Positions 34,956 through 43,640 of a stretch of DNA of 45,252 nt are shown one piece after another. Under the pieces are notes generated by a model. That model searched no databases, was not told where the DNA came from, and saw only the letters and a list, made by a program, of their open reading frames with translations. The DNA is from Lachnospiraceae bacterium. Its GTDB lineage: Bacteria; Bacillota; Clostridia; Lachnospirales; Lachnospiraceae. The DNA lies in NCBI GenBank assembly GCA_017550535.1, contig JAFZOS010000067.1:1-45252 (forward strand). Direction: 5' to 3'. The translations under genes were made by a program, and so were the position numbers. Numbering within the stretch: the stretch's first letter is position 1; each line of letters starts with the position of its first letter.

Positions 34956-36149
34956 GTGAATGTCGTGATATGGGGCACAGGAAAAAAAGCTCTTTGGGTT
35001 GAATTACATATAAAGGATAAAGTGGAAATTAAGGGTATCATTGACTCTGATAAAAACAAGGTCGGGAAGTTTTACTTAATAAATAACATGCAATACCCTA
35101 TTTTAGCGCCTGATGGAATAAATGATTTAGAATGCGATTATTTGATAGTAGCAGTAGAGAATGAGAAATATTGTGCTGAAATTCAGAATCAGCTGAATAA
35201 TTTGGGCTTTGATGATAGCAAAGTCATATTTGTGTCTAAAATCGAACAATATGATGATGTAGTTATTGAAGAATTATTCAATAGTGAGGCGCTTGATAAG
35301 TGTAACGAAGGATTTTTCTTTATAAATGGTAAAAGAATGGTTTGTCCTAAAGATTATCCGTTAGTACGTTTCAAAAAAGAACACTTTATGTATGATGAGT
35401 TTCTGCCTGTACTTGTTTCTAACGCAAAAGCGGATGGAGTGATAATTGATATAGGTGCAAATATCGGAGATACCTGTGTGGCTTTGTCTAAACACAGGAA
35501 TATGAAATTTGTATGTGTGGAACCATCATATTATTTCTATGAGATGTTGGTAAACAATACTGATGAGCTTCGCACGGAAAAAAGGATAGCATATGAGAAG
35601 GCATTTGTTTCCAATAAATCCGGAAACTATGTTGCTGAATTAAAAAACGGAACAGGTATCATGAGACAGGATGCAGCAGGTGCTGAGAGTGAAAATAAAA
35701 CCCTGGATATGATCATAAATGATAATGAAATCGATTATAATGAATTATTTTTGATAAAAATTGATACCGATGGATATGATGGAAGTGTTTTGCTTTCCGG
35801 AAAAGATGTTCTAAAGAGGGGCAGCGCGATCCTCTTTTGGGAAAACCAAATAGATACTTATGAACAGTATTCGGATTATAAGGATGCTTATGACTTGCTA
35901 TCATATTCGGGTTATACCACATATTTTGTTTTTGATAATAGAGGAAATTATCTATGTGATGGCGGTATTGATAATGTCAGGGATATATGCGATTATTTAC
36001 AACGAATTAAAACAGGATGGAGTACTAAAACATTTGAATATGTTGATGTGATGGCATGTAAAAATAATGAGATCCCAATTTGTTTGGCAGCAAAGGATGA
36101 ATATCTTAAGAGATATAAATATCCCGTAATTATTGATGATAGAAACTAA
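34956..36149 (+). CDS. Rossmann module + FkbM-family methyltransferase
   Basis: 397 residues. GTG start at 34956 with AGAGGTGA at 34942-34949. Residues 1-100 are the Rossmann module (VVIWGTGKKALWVELHI, GIIDSDKNKVGKFYLI, YLIVAVENEKYCAEI). Residues about 160-300 form an FkbM SAM-dependent methyltransferase: VIIDIGANIGDTCVALS, FVCVEPSYYFYEML, LFLIKIDTDGYDGSVLLSG. FkbM enzymes O-methylate sugars or other hydroxyls, so the glycan may carry a methyl group. The C-terminal 90 residues are family-specific. Confidence 0.88.
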   Translation: MNVVIWGTGKKALWVELHIKDKVEIKGIIDSDKNKVGKFYLINNMQYPILAPDGINDLECDYLIVAVENEKYCAEIQNQLNNLGFDDSKVIFVSKIEQYDDVVIEELFNSEALDKCNEGFFFINGKRMVCPKDYPLVRFKKEHFMYDEFLPVLVSNAKADGVIIDIGANIGDTCVALSKHRNMKFVCVEPSYYFYEMLVNNTDELRTEKRIAYEKAFVSNKSGNYVAELKNGTGIMRQDAAGAESENKTLDMIINDNEIDYNELFLIKIDTDGYDGSVLLSGKDVLKRGSAILFWENQIDTYEQYSDYKDAYDLLSYSGYTTYFVFDNRGNYLCDGGIDNVRDICDYLQRIKTGWSTKTFEYVDVMACKNNEIPICLAAKDEYLKRYKYPVIIDDRN

Positions 36150-36166
36150 ATATATGTGTGTGAATT

Positions 36167-37654
36167 ATGAATACTATGGCGATTTTAGGAATAGAGAATA
36201 AAAGAATAGTACTTTTTGGCGCTGGCTATTGCGGCAGAAAATGGCTTGAAGTATTATCAAAGCTTGATATAGATGTTGAGGCTTTTATTGATAATGACAA
36301 GGAAAAGCATGGACAGTACATATCTGGCGTACCGGTTTTTTCTTTAGATGAAATATTGGAAAATGATACTACATATACGTTTGTAATTTCGGTGGAAAAT
36401 TCGGCGGATATTATAAGAAATCAATTGGTAAATGCAGGGATTAAAGAATCTAACATCATTATGCTGGACGATCTGTATAATTCAAAACATCTATGTAGAT
36501 TAATAGAAAGTAAGATAATAGATATAGAAAACTATATGAAAGGCAGTATTCCTGTTTATGTTCAGGCAGATATATCATTTAGTGTATTCTATGACGATCA
36601 GGCATTTGCAATGCAGAAATATGGTGGTATTTCAAGGTGTTTTTTTGAACTTGCAGAAGGACTTGAGAGATATGGAAATATAGGGGTTTATATTTATAAG
36701 GGTGTAAATATCAGTGGGTTCAAATTTGGTAGTGGAATACATGATTTGTTCTCATACAGTGCCGATGAAGAACCCCTTTTTGATTATAGAATAAGGCAAA
36801 AGATTAACCGGGATATTTTACGACAGTATTTTAGCAGTAATCCCAAATTCGATATATATCATCCTACATATTACGGTGATTACGGCTTAGCGAATTATAA
36901 GAAGAAAATAATAACAGTTCATGACATGATCCATGAATTGTTTGGGTTGGACAAAAAGACTATTGAAGAAAAAAAGAAGATGGTGGAATCGGCTGACGGA
37001 ATCATTGCCGTGTCCGAAAATACAAAACGAGATCTTATAGATATACTTAATGTTCCGGAAGAGAAGATCAAGGTCATACATCATGGGAATTCTTTAAATT
37101 ACAATGTTAGCAGCGAGCGTTTGATAAAAGAACCATATTTGCTATATGTGGGTGAGCGTGGCGGATATAAGAATTGTGATACACTTTTAAGGGCTTTTGC
37201 GGAATGTACTCATAATAACGATATAAAATTGATTTGCTTTGGTGGGGGTAAATTTAGGGCTTCTGAATTGGAATTAATAAAGAATCTTGGCATTTTAAGA
37301 AGTGTGGAGCAAATAGGTGGGGATGATACTGTGCTTGCGAATTTATATGCTTATGCAGAACTGTTCATATATCCATCTAAATATGAGGGGTTTGGCATTC
37401 CCTTACTGGAGGCGATGCATTACGGTACACCGATAATAACGGGAGATACTTCCTCCATGCCGGAGGTCGCGGGAGATGCTGCCGAGTATTTTAATCCTGA
37501 TTCATATGAGGATCTGAGAGATTGTATCGACTGTCTGTTGGATGACAAGTTGCTAAGAAACCAGTATGTAGAAAAAGGATATAAGCAGAAAAAGTTGTTT
37601 TCGTGGGACAAAACAGTAATGGAAACGTATGATTATTATAAATCATTTTTATAA
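36167..37654 (+). CDS. Rossmann module + GT4 glycosyltransferase
   Basis: 495 residues, ATG at 36167; a second in-frame ATG at 36176. The ribosome site is weak. The module occupies about residues 11-110 (RIVLFGAGYCGRKWLEVL, FIDNDKEKHGQYISGVPV, TFVISVENSADIIRNQL). Then a complete GT4 enzyme: FAMQKYGGISRCFFEL, YHPTYYGDYGL, VHDMIHELFG, GIIAVSENTKRDLIDIL, YVGERGGYKNCDTLLRAF (about 327), and EGFGIPLLEAMHYGTPIITG (about 406) with the E-x7-E donor-binding pair. Group 1 retaining glycosyltransferase of unknown specificity. Confidence 0.9.
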   Translation: MNTMAILGIENKRIVLFGAGYCGRKWLEVLSKLDIDVEAFIDNDKEKHGQYISGVPVFSLDEILENDTTYTFVISVENSADIIRNQLVNAGIKESNIIMLDDLYNSKHLCRLIESKIIDIENYMKGSIPVYVQADISFSVFYDDQAFAMQKYGGISRCFFELAEGLERYGNIGVYIYKGVNISGFKFGSGIHDLFSYSADEEPLFDYRIRQKINRDILRQYFSSNPKFDIYHPTYYGDYGLANYKKKIITVHDMIHELFGLDKKTIEEKKKMVESADGIIAVSENTKRDLIDILNVPEEKIKVIHHGNSLNYNVSSERLIKEPYLLYVGERGGYKNCDTLLRAFAECTHNNDIKLICFGGGKFRASELELIKNLGILRSVEQIGGDDTVLANLYAYAELFIYPSKYEGFGIPLLEAMHYGTPIITGDTSSMPEVAGDAAEYFNPDSYEDLRDCIDCLLDDKLLRNQYVEKGYKQKKLFSWDKTVMETYDYYKSFL

Positions 37655-37734
37655 TTTGGAAATGTACTTACAGTTTCAAGATACAGATTGGAAAAAACAA
37701 ATTAACAAGGGTTTTTGCGTTTTTTGGAGTTTTT

Positions 37735-38916
37735 ATGATTAAGATATCAATAATCACTGTGGTCCTGAATGGTGCCAAAACAATTGAACGGGCAATAAAA
37801 AGCGTTATCGATCAGCATTATGATAATGTTGAGTATATTATCATTGATGGTGGATCTACTGACGGAACCGTAGATATTATCAAAAAATATGAGAGTTATA
37901 TTACATATTGGATAAGTGAACCTGATGATGGTATTTATTCGGCGATGAATAAGGGCCTCAAACATGCAACGGGTAAGTATGTGAATTTTCTTAATAGTGA
38001 TGATTGGTTTGAAGGCGATGTTTTGGGGAAGGTTGCTGATTATATTGAGATAACAGATGCAGATGTGGTGTATGGAGATTATAATCGTGTTCTTTATGAT
38101 GGAACAAAGATAAGGGTTGATTCAAGACCGTTGGATTATATGAATGTCAGTATTCCTTTTTGCCATCAATCTGTTTTTGTAAGGAAAAACCTTGCGCATG
38201 ATTTTGATGAAAGCTATAAGATTGCGGCAGATTATAAAATGTTGTTGGATTTCTATAATGATAATAGGACATTTTGTTATTTGCCGTATGTGATATCAAA
38301 TTATAAATCGGGAGGAGTAGCGGATAAAGGTACATATAATACATTTGAAGAATTGAGTATTATCGCTGCAGAAGGCTTGGTTAAATCGGTAGATAGAGTT
38401 GCGGTGTATGGGCCAATAGTATTGGAGAATCTGATCATTGCTGAAATAAATAAAAAAATAATAAGCGGACTCAATCATAATCTAATAATGAGATATTTTG
38501 ATGAAAGAATAAACAATGTTGATGATGGAGAAATAGTTCTATTCGGAATGGGTGAGTTGCTTAATAAGTATTACAAGCTGATCGAAAGAAATATTAAGCG
38601 AATTAGATATTTTGTTGACAATGATATTTCAAAAGAAGGAACATACGTTTTGGGCAAGGAGGTGCATCTTCCAGGTATATTAAGGAAAGAAGAGAAGCTA
38701 TCGGTAATTATACTGAATGAGAGGTATTGTTATGAAATAGAAAGACAGTTGGAAGACATGAATCTGTCGTCAAGCGTCAAAGTTTATAATTATGTAGATC
38801 TTAAAAGAGATTATATAAAGCGGGAGGGAACAAGAATTTTGGGAGAATTATCTCAAAAAAATGAATGTATAAAGACACTATATGAAATGGTTCGGTCAAC
38901 GAGACAGCGACTTTAA
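37735..38916 (+). CDS. GT2 glycosyltransferase + C-terminal Rossmann module (paralogue 1)
   Basis: 393 residues, ATG at 37735 (GGAG at 37726-37729). GT-A family 2: ISIITVVLNGAKTIERAIKS, EYIIIDGGSTDGTVDII, EPDDGIYSAMNKGLKHATGK, FLNSDDWF (metal-binding), VYGDY, PFCHQSVFVRK, AADYKMLLDF. The module lies at about 262-365 (EIVLFGMGELLNKYYKLI, YFVDNDISKEGTYVLGKEV, VIILNERYCYEIERQL). The protein at 40300 is a paralogue with the same architecture. It makes sense as one of two related inverting transferases of the pathway. Confidence 0.9.
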   Translation: MIKISIITVVLNGAKTIERAIKSVIDQHYDNVEYIIIDGGSTDGTVDIIKKYESYITYWISEPDDGIYSAMNKGLKHATGKYVNFLNSDDWFEGDVLGKVADYIEITDADVVYGDYNRVLYDGTKIRVDSRPLDYMNVSIPFCHQSVFVRKNLAHDFDESYKIAADYKMLLDFYNDNRTFCYLPYVISNYKSGGVADKGTYNTFEELSIIAAEGLVKSVDRVAVYGPIVLENLIIAEINKKIISGLNHNLIMRYFDERINNVDDGEIVLFGMGELLNKYYKLIERNIKRIRYFVDNDISKEGTYVLGKEVHLPGILRKEEKLSVIILNERYCYEIERQLEDMNLSSSVKVYNYVDLKRDYIKREGTRILGELSQKNECIKTLYEMVRSTRQRL

Positions 38917-38991
38917 AGCAACAGTAATAGTGGATTTGGTGGTAGTTATGAAGCCCATAGTGTGGTAAAAACATATGGAGAAGGAGTTTCT

Positions 38992-39246
38992 ATGTGTATA
39001 GCAAAACCGACTGCTTTAGATAAGATGAATGAATTGAAGAATCTATTGTTAATTATTGAAGACAGCTATAATGATTTTGTTCTTGCCATGTTGGATGAGG
39101 CTGAGAAATCGGATTATCGGCGTGATGAGTTGCTTAAATATCTTAGGAGTGATAAAAGCACGTTGTCATCGGATGTTATCAAATTCGTTATGGTTGATCT
39201 GGGATTGTACAACGAGTATAGGAGCAAAGAACATCTGCTGATATGA
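38992..39246 (+). CDS. Small helical protein of unknown function
   Basis: 84 residues from ATG 38992 with AAGGAG at 38981-38986; the in-frame ATG at 38962 lacks a ribosome site. Composition and periodicity suggest a helical bundle (LDKMNELKNLLLIIEDSYND, FVLAMLDEAEKSDYRRDELL, KYLRSDKSTLSSDVIKFVMV). No signal peptide, cysteine cluster or known motif. It follows the GT2 gene by 75 nt. Confidence 0.65.
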   Translation: MCIAKPTALDKMNELKNLLLIIEDSYNDFVLAMLDEAEKSDYRRDELLKYLRSDKSTLSSDVIKFVMVDLGLYNEYRSKEHLLI

Positions 39247-39431
39247 GGCGGGAGATAATCCCGGCTCATGGTATATATAGGAATAATAGTGTTATTAACT
39301 GAAAGAAAGTGTACTTTGACAATTTCATACTTTACATCTGAAGTGGGGATTAAAGCATTTTGGTAAATCTGCACAAGCTTTAATACGTTTTGGGATGCCC
39401 AAAATGGCGGATATTTGTTATGTTTTATGAA
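39247..39431. other. Non-coding stretch
   Basis: Together with the promoter and leader that follow, this makes a gap of 298 bases. It holds a weak GC stem directly after the small gene (GGCGGGA.. with ..TCCCGGC near 39246-39264, no T-tract) and a perfect 7-bp hairpin TTTTGGG/CCCAAAA at 39388-39404. I see no gene in it. Confidence 0.5.
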
Positions 39432-39460
39432 TTGACAGTGTGGTGAGAAGCCTATAAGAT
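39432..39460 (+). promoter_or_regulatory. Predicted promoter of the 39545-40226 gene pair
   Basis: TTGACA (39432-39437), 17-nt spacer, TAAGAT (39455-39460). The expected start near 39467 gives a leader of about 78 nt that contains the 34-bp element at 39478-39511. Confidence 0.6.
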
Positions 39461-39477
39461 TTAATAGTCAGATATAT

Positions 39478-39511
39478 CATATAGGTGTCCGGACGTTCGT
39501 CCCTATTTCCC
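39478..39511 (+). repeat. Shared leader element, copy B
   Basis: 34 bp, 31 identical to 22246-22279, including the GGACGTTCGTCC hairpin and trailing TATTTCCC. It lies about 11 nt after the predicted transcript start and 33 nt before the likely TTG start codon. Confidence 0.75.
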
Positions 39512-39544
39512 TGCTATTATTCGGTTGTTATGAAGGAGTTGCGA

Positions 39545-40024
39545 TTGGCTGAGTTTATTGAAAATGATAACAAACATGATATAATTAATACAGAGGCGCT
39601 AAGAAAAAAGGAACATAAAAGAGAAGGATACAGTTTTATAAGTGATCGTAGATTCAAGCAATTAACAGCAAATGTGCGAAAGAAAGGCGCAGTTATCCTT
39701 CGCGGCGGGGAGGATATAGAAGAATACCTTGACTTAAGAAAAGCGGATGCATTGACGATAGAAAAGGTGATGATGTTCAGACAGCAGGTTACTTTAAGTG
39801 AAGTGCTGGAGGAAATCCATCATTTTGAGCAGAATCTTGAAGGGCTTAATGAGGATAAGGATGCGATTTTGCGCGGAATATTGAATGAGATTGATGCCAA
39901 GGAATTTCTGATTAAGAATGCCAAAACTTTTCGAATACCAAGAAAAGAAACGCGGGAAACGATGATGCAGTTAAATATGTATTATCGGATGCTTGAGGAA
40001 TGGAGGGAGGCTCACAATGTGTAA
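39545..40024 (+). CDS. Uncharacterised protein, first of an overlapping pair
   Basis: 159 residues from TTG 39545, chosen because GAAGGAG at 39532-39538 is six bases upstream. The frame is open further up, with ATG 39530 and GTG 39485, but the latter lies inside the leader element. Basic N-terminal third (LRKKEHKREGYSFISDRRFK), a short beta segment (GAVILRGGEDIEEYLDLRKA), then long helices (EVLEEIHHFEQNLEGLNEDK, MMQLNMYYRMLEEWREAHNV). No recognised family, signal peptide or membrane helix. Overlaps the next gene by 8 nt, which indicates coupled translation. Confidence 0.7.
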   Translation: MAEFIENDNKHDIINTEALRKKEHKREGYSFISDRRFKQLTANVRKKGAVILRGGEDIEEYLDLRKADALTIEKVMMFRQQVTLSEVLEEIHHFEQNLEGLNEDKDAILRGILNEIDAKEFLIKNAKTFRIPRKETRETMMQLNMYYRMLEEWREAHNV

Positions 40025-40226
40025 GGTGAAGGATGAATTTGTTGTCGGAAAGTACAGAATACTTGGGTTGGATGAACCTTTGCCGATGCAGCCTTTTAAG
40101 TTTTTGCTGATAGCGGGAAAAGGGTATAGTGCTCTGAATGTATATGATGCTAAAGACGCTGTTGGCATAGAAGATGAAGGGGATTCGCTTATTGGTGAAG
40201 AGGTTGAGTTTTCAATGACAATATAG
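40017..40226 (+). CDS. Uncharacterised 69-residue protein, second of the pair
   Basis: ATG at 40017 with GGAGG at 40006-40010. Short beta-rich sequence (EFVVGKYRILGLDEPLPMQP, FKFLLIAGKGYSALNVYDAK, acidic end EDEGDSLIGEEVEFSMTI). A small acidic partner translated from an overlap with a larger basic protein is a layout shared by many two-component systems, including toxin-antitoxin pairs, but nothing in the sequence proves that. Confidence 0.68.
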   Translation: MCKVKDEFVVGKYRILGLDEPLPMQPFKFLLIAGKGYSALNVYDAKDAVGIEDEGDSLIGEEVEFSMTI

Positions 40227-40247
40227 AACTTCCCTGGAATGGATCAT

Positions 40248-40299
40248 AAACTCCCGATGTAAAGTATGTGATTGAATTACTTTATAGCGGGAGTTTTTT
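40248..40299 (+). terminator. Terminator/attenuator hairpin overlapping the next ribosome site
   Basis: AAACTCCCG (40248-40256) pairs with CGGGAGTTT (40288-40296), and an inner TAAAGTA/TACTTTA stem extends it. T-run 40294-40299. The GGGAG within the 3' arm (40289-40293) is also the only ribosome site of the gene starting at 40300. The hairpin should therefore end upstream transcription and, in read-through mRNA, hide the site. Confidence 0.75.
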
Positions 40300-41469
40300 A
40301 TGAAGATTTCAATAATCACGGTGGTCCTAAACGGTGCTAAGACAATTGAACAGACAATACGAAGTGTTATCGGGCAGAGTTATCCGGAGATTGAGTATAT
40401 CATTATCGATGGGGGTTCTGTTGACGGTACGGCGGATATCATACGGAATTATGAGGATCATTTGTCATACTGGGTAAGTGAGCAGGATGACGGGATTTAT
40501 GACGCTATGAACAAAGCTCTTTCGCATGTTAGCGGTGATGTCGTAAACTTCCTTAATGCAGGTGATGAGTACTTTGATCGTGATGTGATCGCAAACATAA
40601 GCAGGCATTTTGCTGATGAACCCGATACGGATGTTTTGATCGGGCGTGAGCTGATCGAAGGGAAGGCTTGCAGGTCATATCTAGACGGAAATTGCAGATC
40701 GGTTTATTTTGATACATTTTTCCCTCATCAGGCTACGTTTTCCAAAGCAATACTGTATAAGGATCATGGCCTGTTTGATCAGGGATATAAAATATGTGCT
40801 GATTATGATTGGATACTCGGCGTGTTTAGTAAAGGATATAAGCTAAGATGGTGCGATGAGGTGGTTGCTGTTTATGATCCGAACGGTATCAGTTCGACGC
40901 CTGCAAGCATAGCCGAACAGTATCTTATATCAAAGAAGTATCTGGAGCAGTCAGACGGTAAGGGGCTGATGGATGAGGCTAAAGATCATTACCTTGATAT
41001 GTTCAGGCGTGTTTTTTTCAGGAACCTTATTAAGAACAGAGTATCAAACGACAGCATTAAAGGATGTTTAAATGAGCTTCTCGGTAACCGTACCGTGGAT
41101 ATATGGGGCGCGGGAAATATAGGAAAGCATATAAACGGTTTTCTTGCAGCAAACGGTGTAAGTGTAAGGTACATGCTAGATTCCGACCGATCAAAACACG
41201 GATCGGATTCAAATGGAACTCCGATAAGGGGTTTTGACAGGGATGACAGGGTTTATATCATCATTTCTACCGAGGATTATGAAAATGAAGTTACGGATAT
41301 GCTTGATAAAGCAGGACTAAACGCTGGCAAGGATTATATGACTTACACAGATTTCAGTTCATCGGTAACCGGCTATTTGATAGGGCATGGATATGATGAT
41401 GGCGGATTTGCTTTAATGACGGGGTTAAGATATGCAAGAGTCGGTAGACAGGCTTCAGGAAATATTTGA
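40300..41469 (+). CDS. GT2 glycosyltransferase + C-terminal Rossmann module (paralogue 2)
   Basis: 389 residues, ATG at 40300 directly after the hairpin T-run. Same architecture as the 37735 gene and close sequence: ISIITVVLNGAKTIEQTIRS, EYIIIDGGSVDGTADII, EQDDGIYDAMNKALSHVSGD, FLNAGDEYF, FPHQATFSK, CADYDWILG. The module lies at about 262-360 (VDIWGAGNIGKHINGFLAAN, YMLDSDRSKHGSDSNGTPI, YIIISTEDYENEVTDML). Base composition is noticeably less AT-rich than the earlier glycan genes. The next gene starts 38 nt before its stop. Confidence 0.9.
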   Translation: MKISIITVVLNGAKTIEQTIRSVIGQSYPEIEYIIIDGGSVDGTADIIRNYEDHLSYWVSEQDDGIYDAMNKALSHVSGDVVNFLNAGDEYFDRDVIANISRHFADEPDTDVLIGRELIEGKACRSYLDGNCRSVYFDTFFPHQATFSKAILYKDHGLFDQGYKICADYDWILGVFSKGYKLRWCDEVVAVYDPNGISSTPASIAEQYLISKKYLEQSDGKGLMDEAKDHYLDMFRRVFFRNLIKNRVSNDSIKGCLNELLGNRTVDIWGAGNIGKHINGFLAANGVSVRYMLDSDRSKHGSDSNGTPIRGFDRDDRVYIIISTEDYENEVTDMLDKAGLNAGKDYMTYTDFSSSVTGYLIGHGYDDGGFALMTGLRYARVGRQASGNI

Positions 41470-43588
41470 TGAAAAGTTTCGGCAGTTTAGCGGCATTCCG
41501 ATCGGAATATACGGGGTCGGTAAAAATGCCGGAACAATAGTTGAGAATATTAAAGGGTATGATTTTGCATGTCTTATCGCGGCAGATCATTTCCATGAAA
41601 TGATGTACGGATACGAAGTTCTGCCTTTGGCTGAAGCATTAAAAAAAGTAAAGCTTATCATAATAGCTGCAATCCCCGCATCCACAGCGATAATCTATGA
41701 ACGCATAAGGGAGGAAGTGCCCGGACACATACCGATCTACAATATGCACGGTTACCTGTTAACCGGAGATGATAATTACAGGAACAATGCATATTGGAAA
41801 AGTACGGAACAGGAGTTGCATGATGCGATAGATGCGCATGATACCATCTCATTTGATATATTTGATACGCTGGTGATGAGGCGGGTATTACAGCCAAGGG
41901 ACGTATTCGATCCGGTTGCCGCAGGAATCGATCATGAGCATGTTGCGAAGGTTTTTAAGGATACAAGGATACGGGCTGAAGAGCAGCTGTATGATACGCA
42001 GGTGAGCCCGACAATAGATGAGATCTATGACCTGATCGGACGTGAATTAAAGCTTGAATCTTCGGACATAAAAAAGCTCAGGGACATGGAACTTAAGGCT
42101 GAAATTTCCGTGACAGTTCCAAGGTTACGGATGGTAAATGCGCTTAAATATTCATTTGATAAAGGCAGACGGGTGATTCTTACTTCGGATATGTATTTCG
42201 GAGAGGCTGATATTCGTAAGGTTTTGGCTGCCGCAGGCATCACAGGTTCGTTTGATATGCTGGTTTCGTGTGATCACAGTGCATCTAAGGAAAGGGGAAC
42301 ACTGTACGGAATACTTAAGGAGAAGGCAAACGGATCATCTATCCTTCATATCGGAGATGATGAAATTAACGACATACAAAGGGCGCGCGAAAACGGGATC
42401 GATGCTTTTTATGTAAAAAAGGGCTATGATATACTTGCCCAATCATCCGGTGCATTTCTTCTTGATAAGCAATGTTGTTTTACGGACAGGTGTATGCTCG
42501 GGTATCTTATTTCGGAAATGTTCAATGATCCGTTTGTATTGAATGCTTCGGAAGGAAAGCTACGGGTTTGTGACTATAAGGATATCGCATTGCGCCTGCT
42601 TCCGGTTACTGCCGTATACCTGTCATATATAATTGAAAATGCGCACCTGTATGACATGCTTATGTTTGCGTCAAGGGACGGTTATTTCCTTTACAGGATG
42701 TATGATAAGTATTTAAAGGAACATCCGGATTTAAACCTTCCCGGGGCTGAATATATCTATATGTCACGTTCGGCTGTAAGCAGTGCGGCTGTTCTGTCAT
42801 ATGAAGATATCGATGTTTTGTCAAATAAGGTTTTGGATGATCCGAAGCTTAATCTTAAAAGTTTTTATAAAACCCAGTTCCATGTCGATCTGCCGGATAT
42901 GTTTGATATGACAAATGAGGCGGCGGTTGGTAAGTGGGGGCTTGACGGGCTTAAGGAAAAACTAAGGGCATATTATGATGATATACTTTCCGTATCTGCT
43001 TTGAATCGGGAGAAGTATCTTACATATTTAAGGTCGGCGGGAGTCCTTAAGTGTGAGCATCCGGCTATAGTGGATATAGTAACACAGGGAACCCTGGTTT
43101 ATGGGATGCGGCGGATCCTTAATAAGGATATAGGACTAATCGCAATGGGAACTTCCTGTGTCCCCAACAGTTATATTGATGGTTCAGATGTTCATTCGCT
43201 GTACGGAAACATCACGGAACGGATAGGAAATGCGATACACAGTATGTCTGATTTTTCTGAAAATCATCTGCTGCTTGAAATGCTGTATGGTTCTGACGAT
43301 GGACAGCTTAGCGGATTTGATGATGAGGGAAGGCCGGTATTTGCTAAGGGAACGGAGTATGACAAAGGGCTGCTTGGCGGAGTGCAGGATGAGCTTGAGA
43401 GGATGATCGGTGAATTGTTTGATACAAAGATGTTTAATGGCATCTCAAAAGAATTTGCCATGGATGTTTTGAGGCTGTGCAAAGGGAAGTATTCGGATTA
43501 TGATGAGGATATCGCTTCGGAATTTTCTTTCAGCGATCCGTATGACGGTAGCCTGAGTTCGGTCAATCTTATTGATTATTTGAAGTAA
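41432..43588 (+). CDS. Rossmann module + HAD-like hydrolase (COG5610 type)
   Basis: 718 residues, ATG at 41432 (GGGGTTAAG upstream). The module lies at about 20-110 (IGIYGVGKNAGTIVENI, YGYEVLPLAEALKKVKLIII). A HAD domain follows: motif I SFDIFDTLVM with nucleophile Asp142 and Phe at +2, motif II LTSDMYF, motif III Lys in SASKERGTL, motif IV HIGDDEINDIQRA. The C-terminal half (about 370-718) is a large helical domain with FASRDGYFLYRMYDKY and EYIYMSRSA. Such proteins recur in capsule and O-antigen loci, but their substrate is unknown; a sugar-phosphate phosphatase or lipid-linked intermediate editing enzyme is possible. Confidence 0.87.
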   Translation: MQESVDRLQEIFDEKFRQFSGIPIGIYGVGKNAGTIVENIKGYDFACLIAADHFHEMMYGYEVLPLAEALKKVKLIIIAAIPASTAIIYERIREEVPGHIPIYNMHGYLLTGDDNYRNNAYWKSTEQELHDAIDAHDTISFDIFDTLVMRRVLQPRDVFDPVAAGIDHEHVAKVFKDTRIRAEEQLYDTQVSPTIDEIYDLIGRELKLESSDIKKLRDMELKAEISVTVPRLRMVNALKYSFDKGRRVILTSDMYFGEADIRKVLAAAGITGSFDMLVSCDHSASKERGTLYGILKEKANGSSILHIGDDEINDIQRARENGIDAFYVKKGYDILAQSSGAFLLDKQCCFTDRCMLGYLISEMFNDPFVLNASEGKLRVCDYKDIALRLLPVTAVYLSYIIENAHLYDMLMFASRDGYFLYRMYDKYLKEHPDLNLPGAEYIYMSRSAVSSAAVLSYEDIDVLSNKVLDDPKLNLKSFYKTQFHVDLPDMFDMTNEAAVGKWGLDGLKEKLRAYYDDILSVSALNREKYLTYLRSAGVLKCEHPAIVDIVTQGTLVYGMRRILNKDIGLIAMGTSCVPNSYIDGSDVHSLYGNITERIGNAIHSMSDFSENHLLLEMLYGSDDGQLSGFDDEGRPVFAKGTEYDKGLLGGVQDELERMIGELFDTKMFNGISKEFAMDVLRLCKGKYSDYDEDIASEFSFSDPYDGSLSSVNLIDYLK

Positions 43589-43640
43589 CACTTGTGTGAT
43601 CATCGGTGATATATTTAGTGGATAATGCGGCAGGCGGTGT

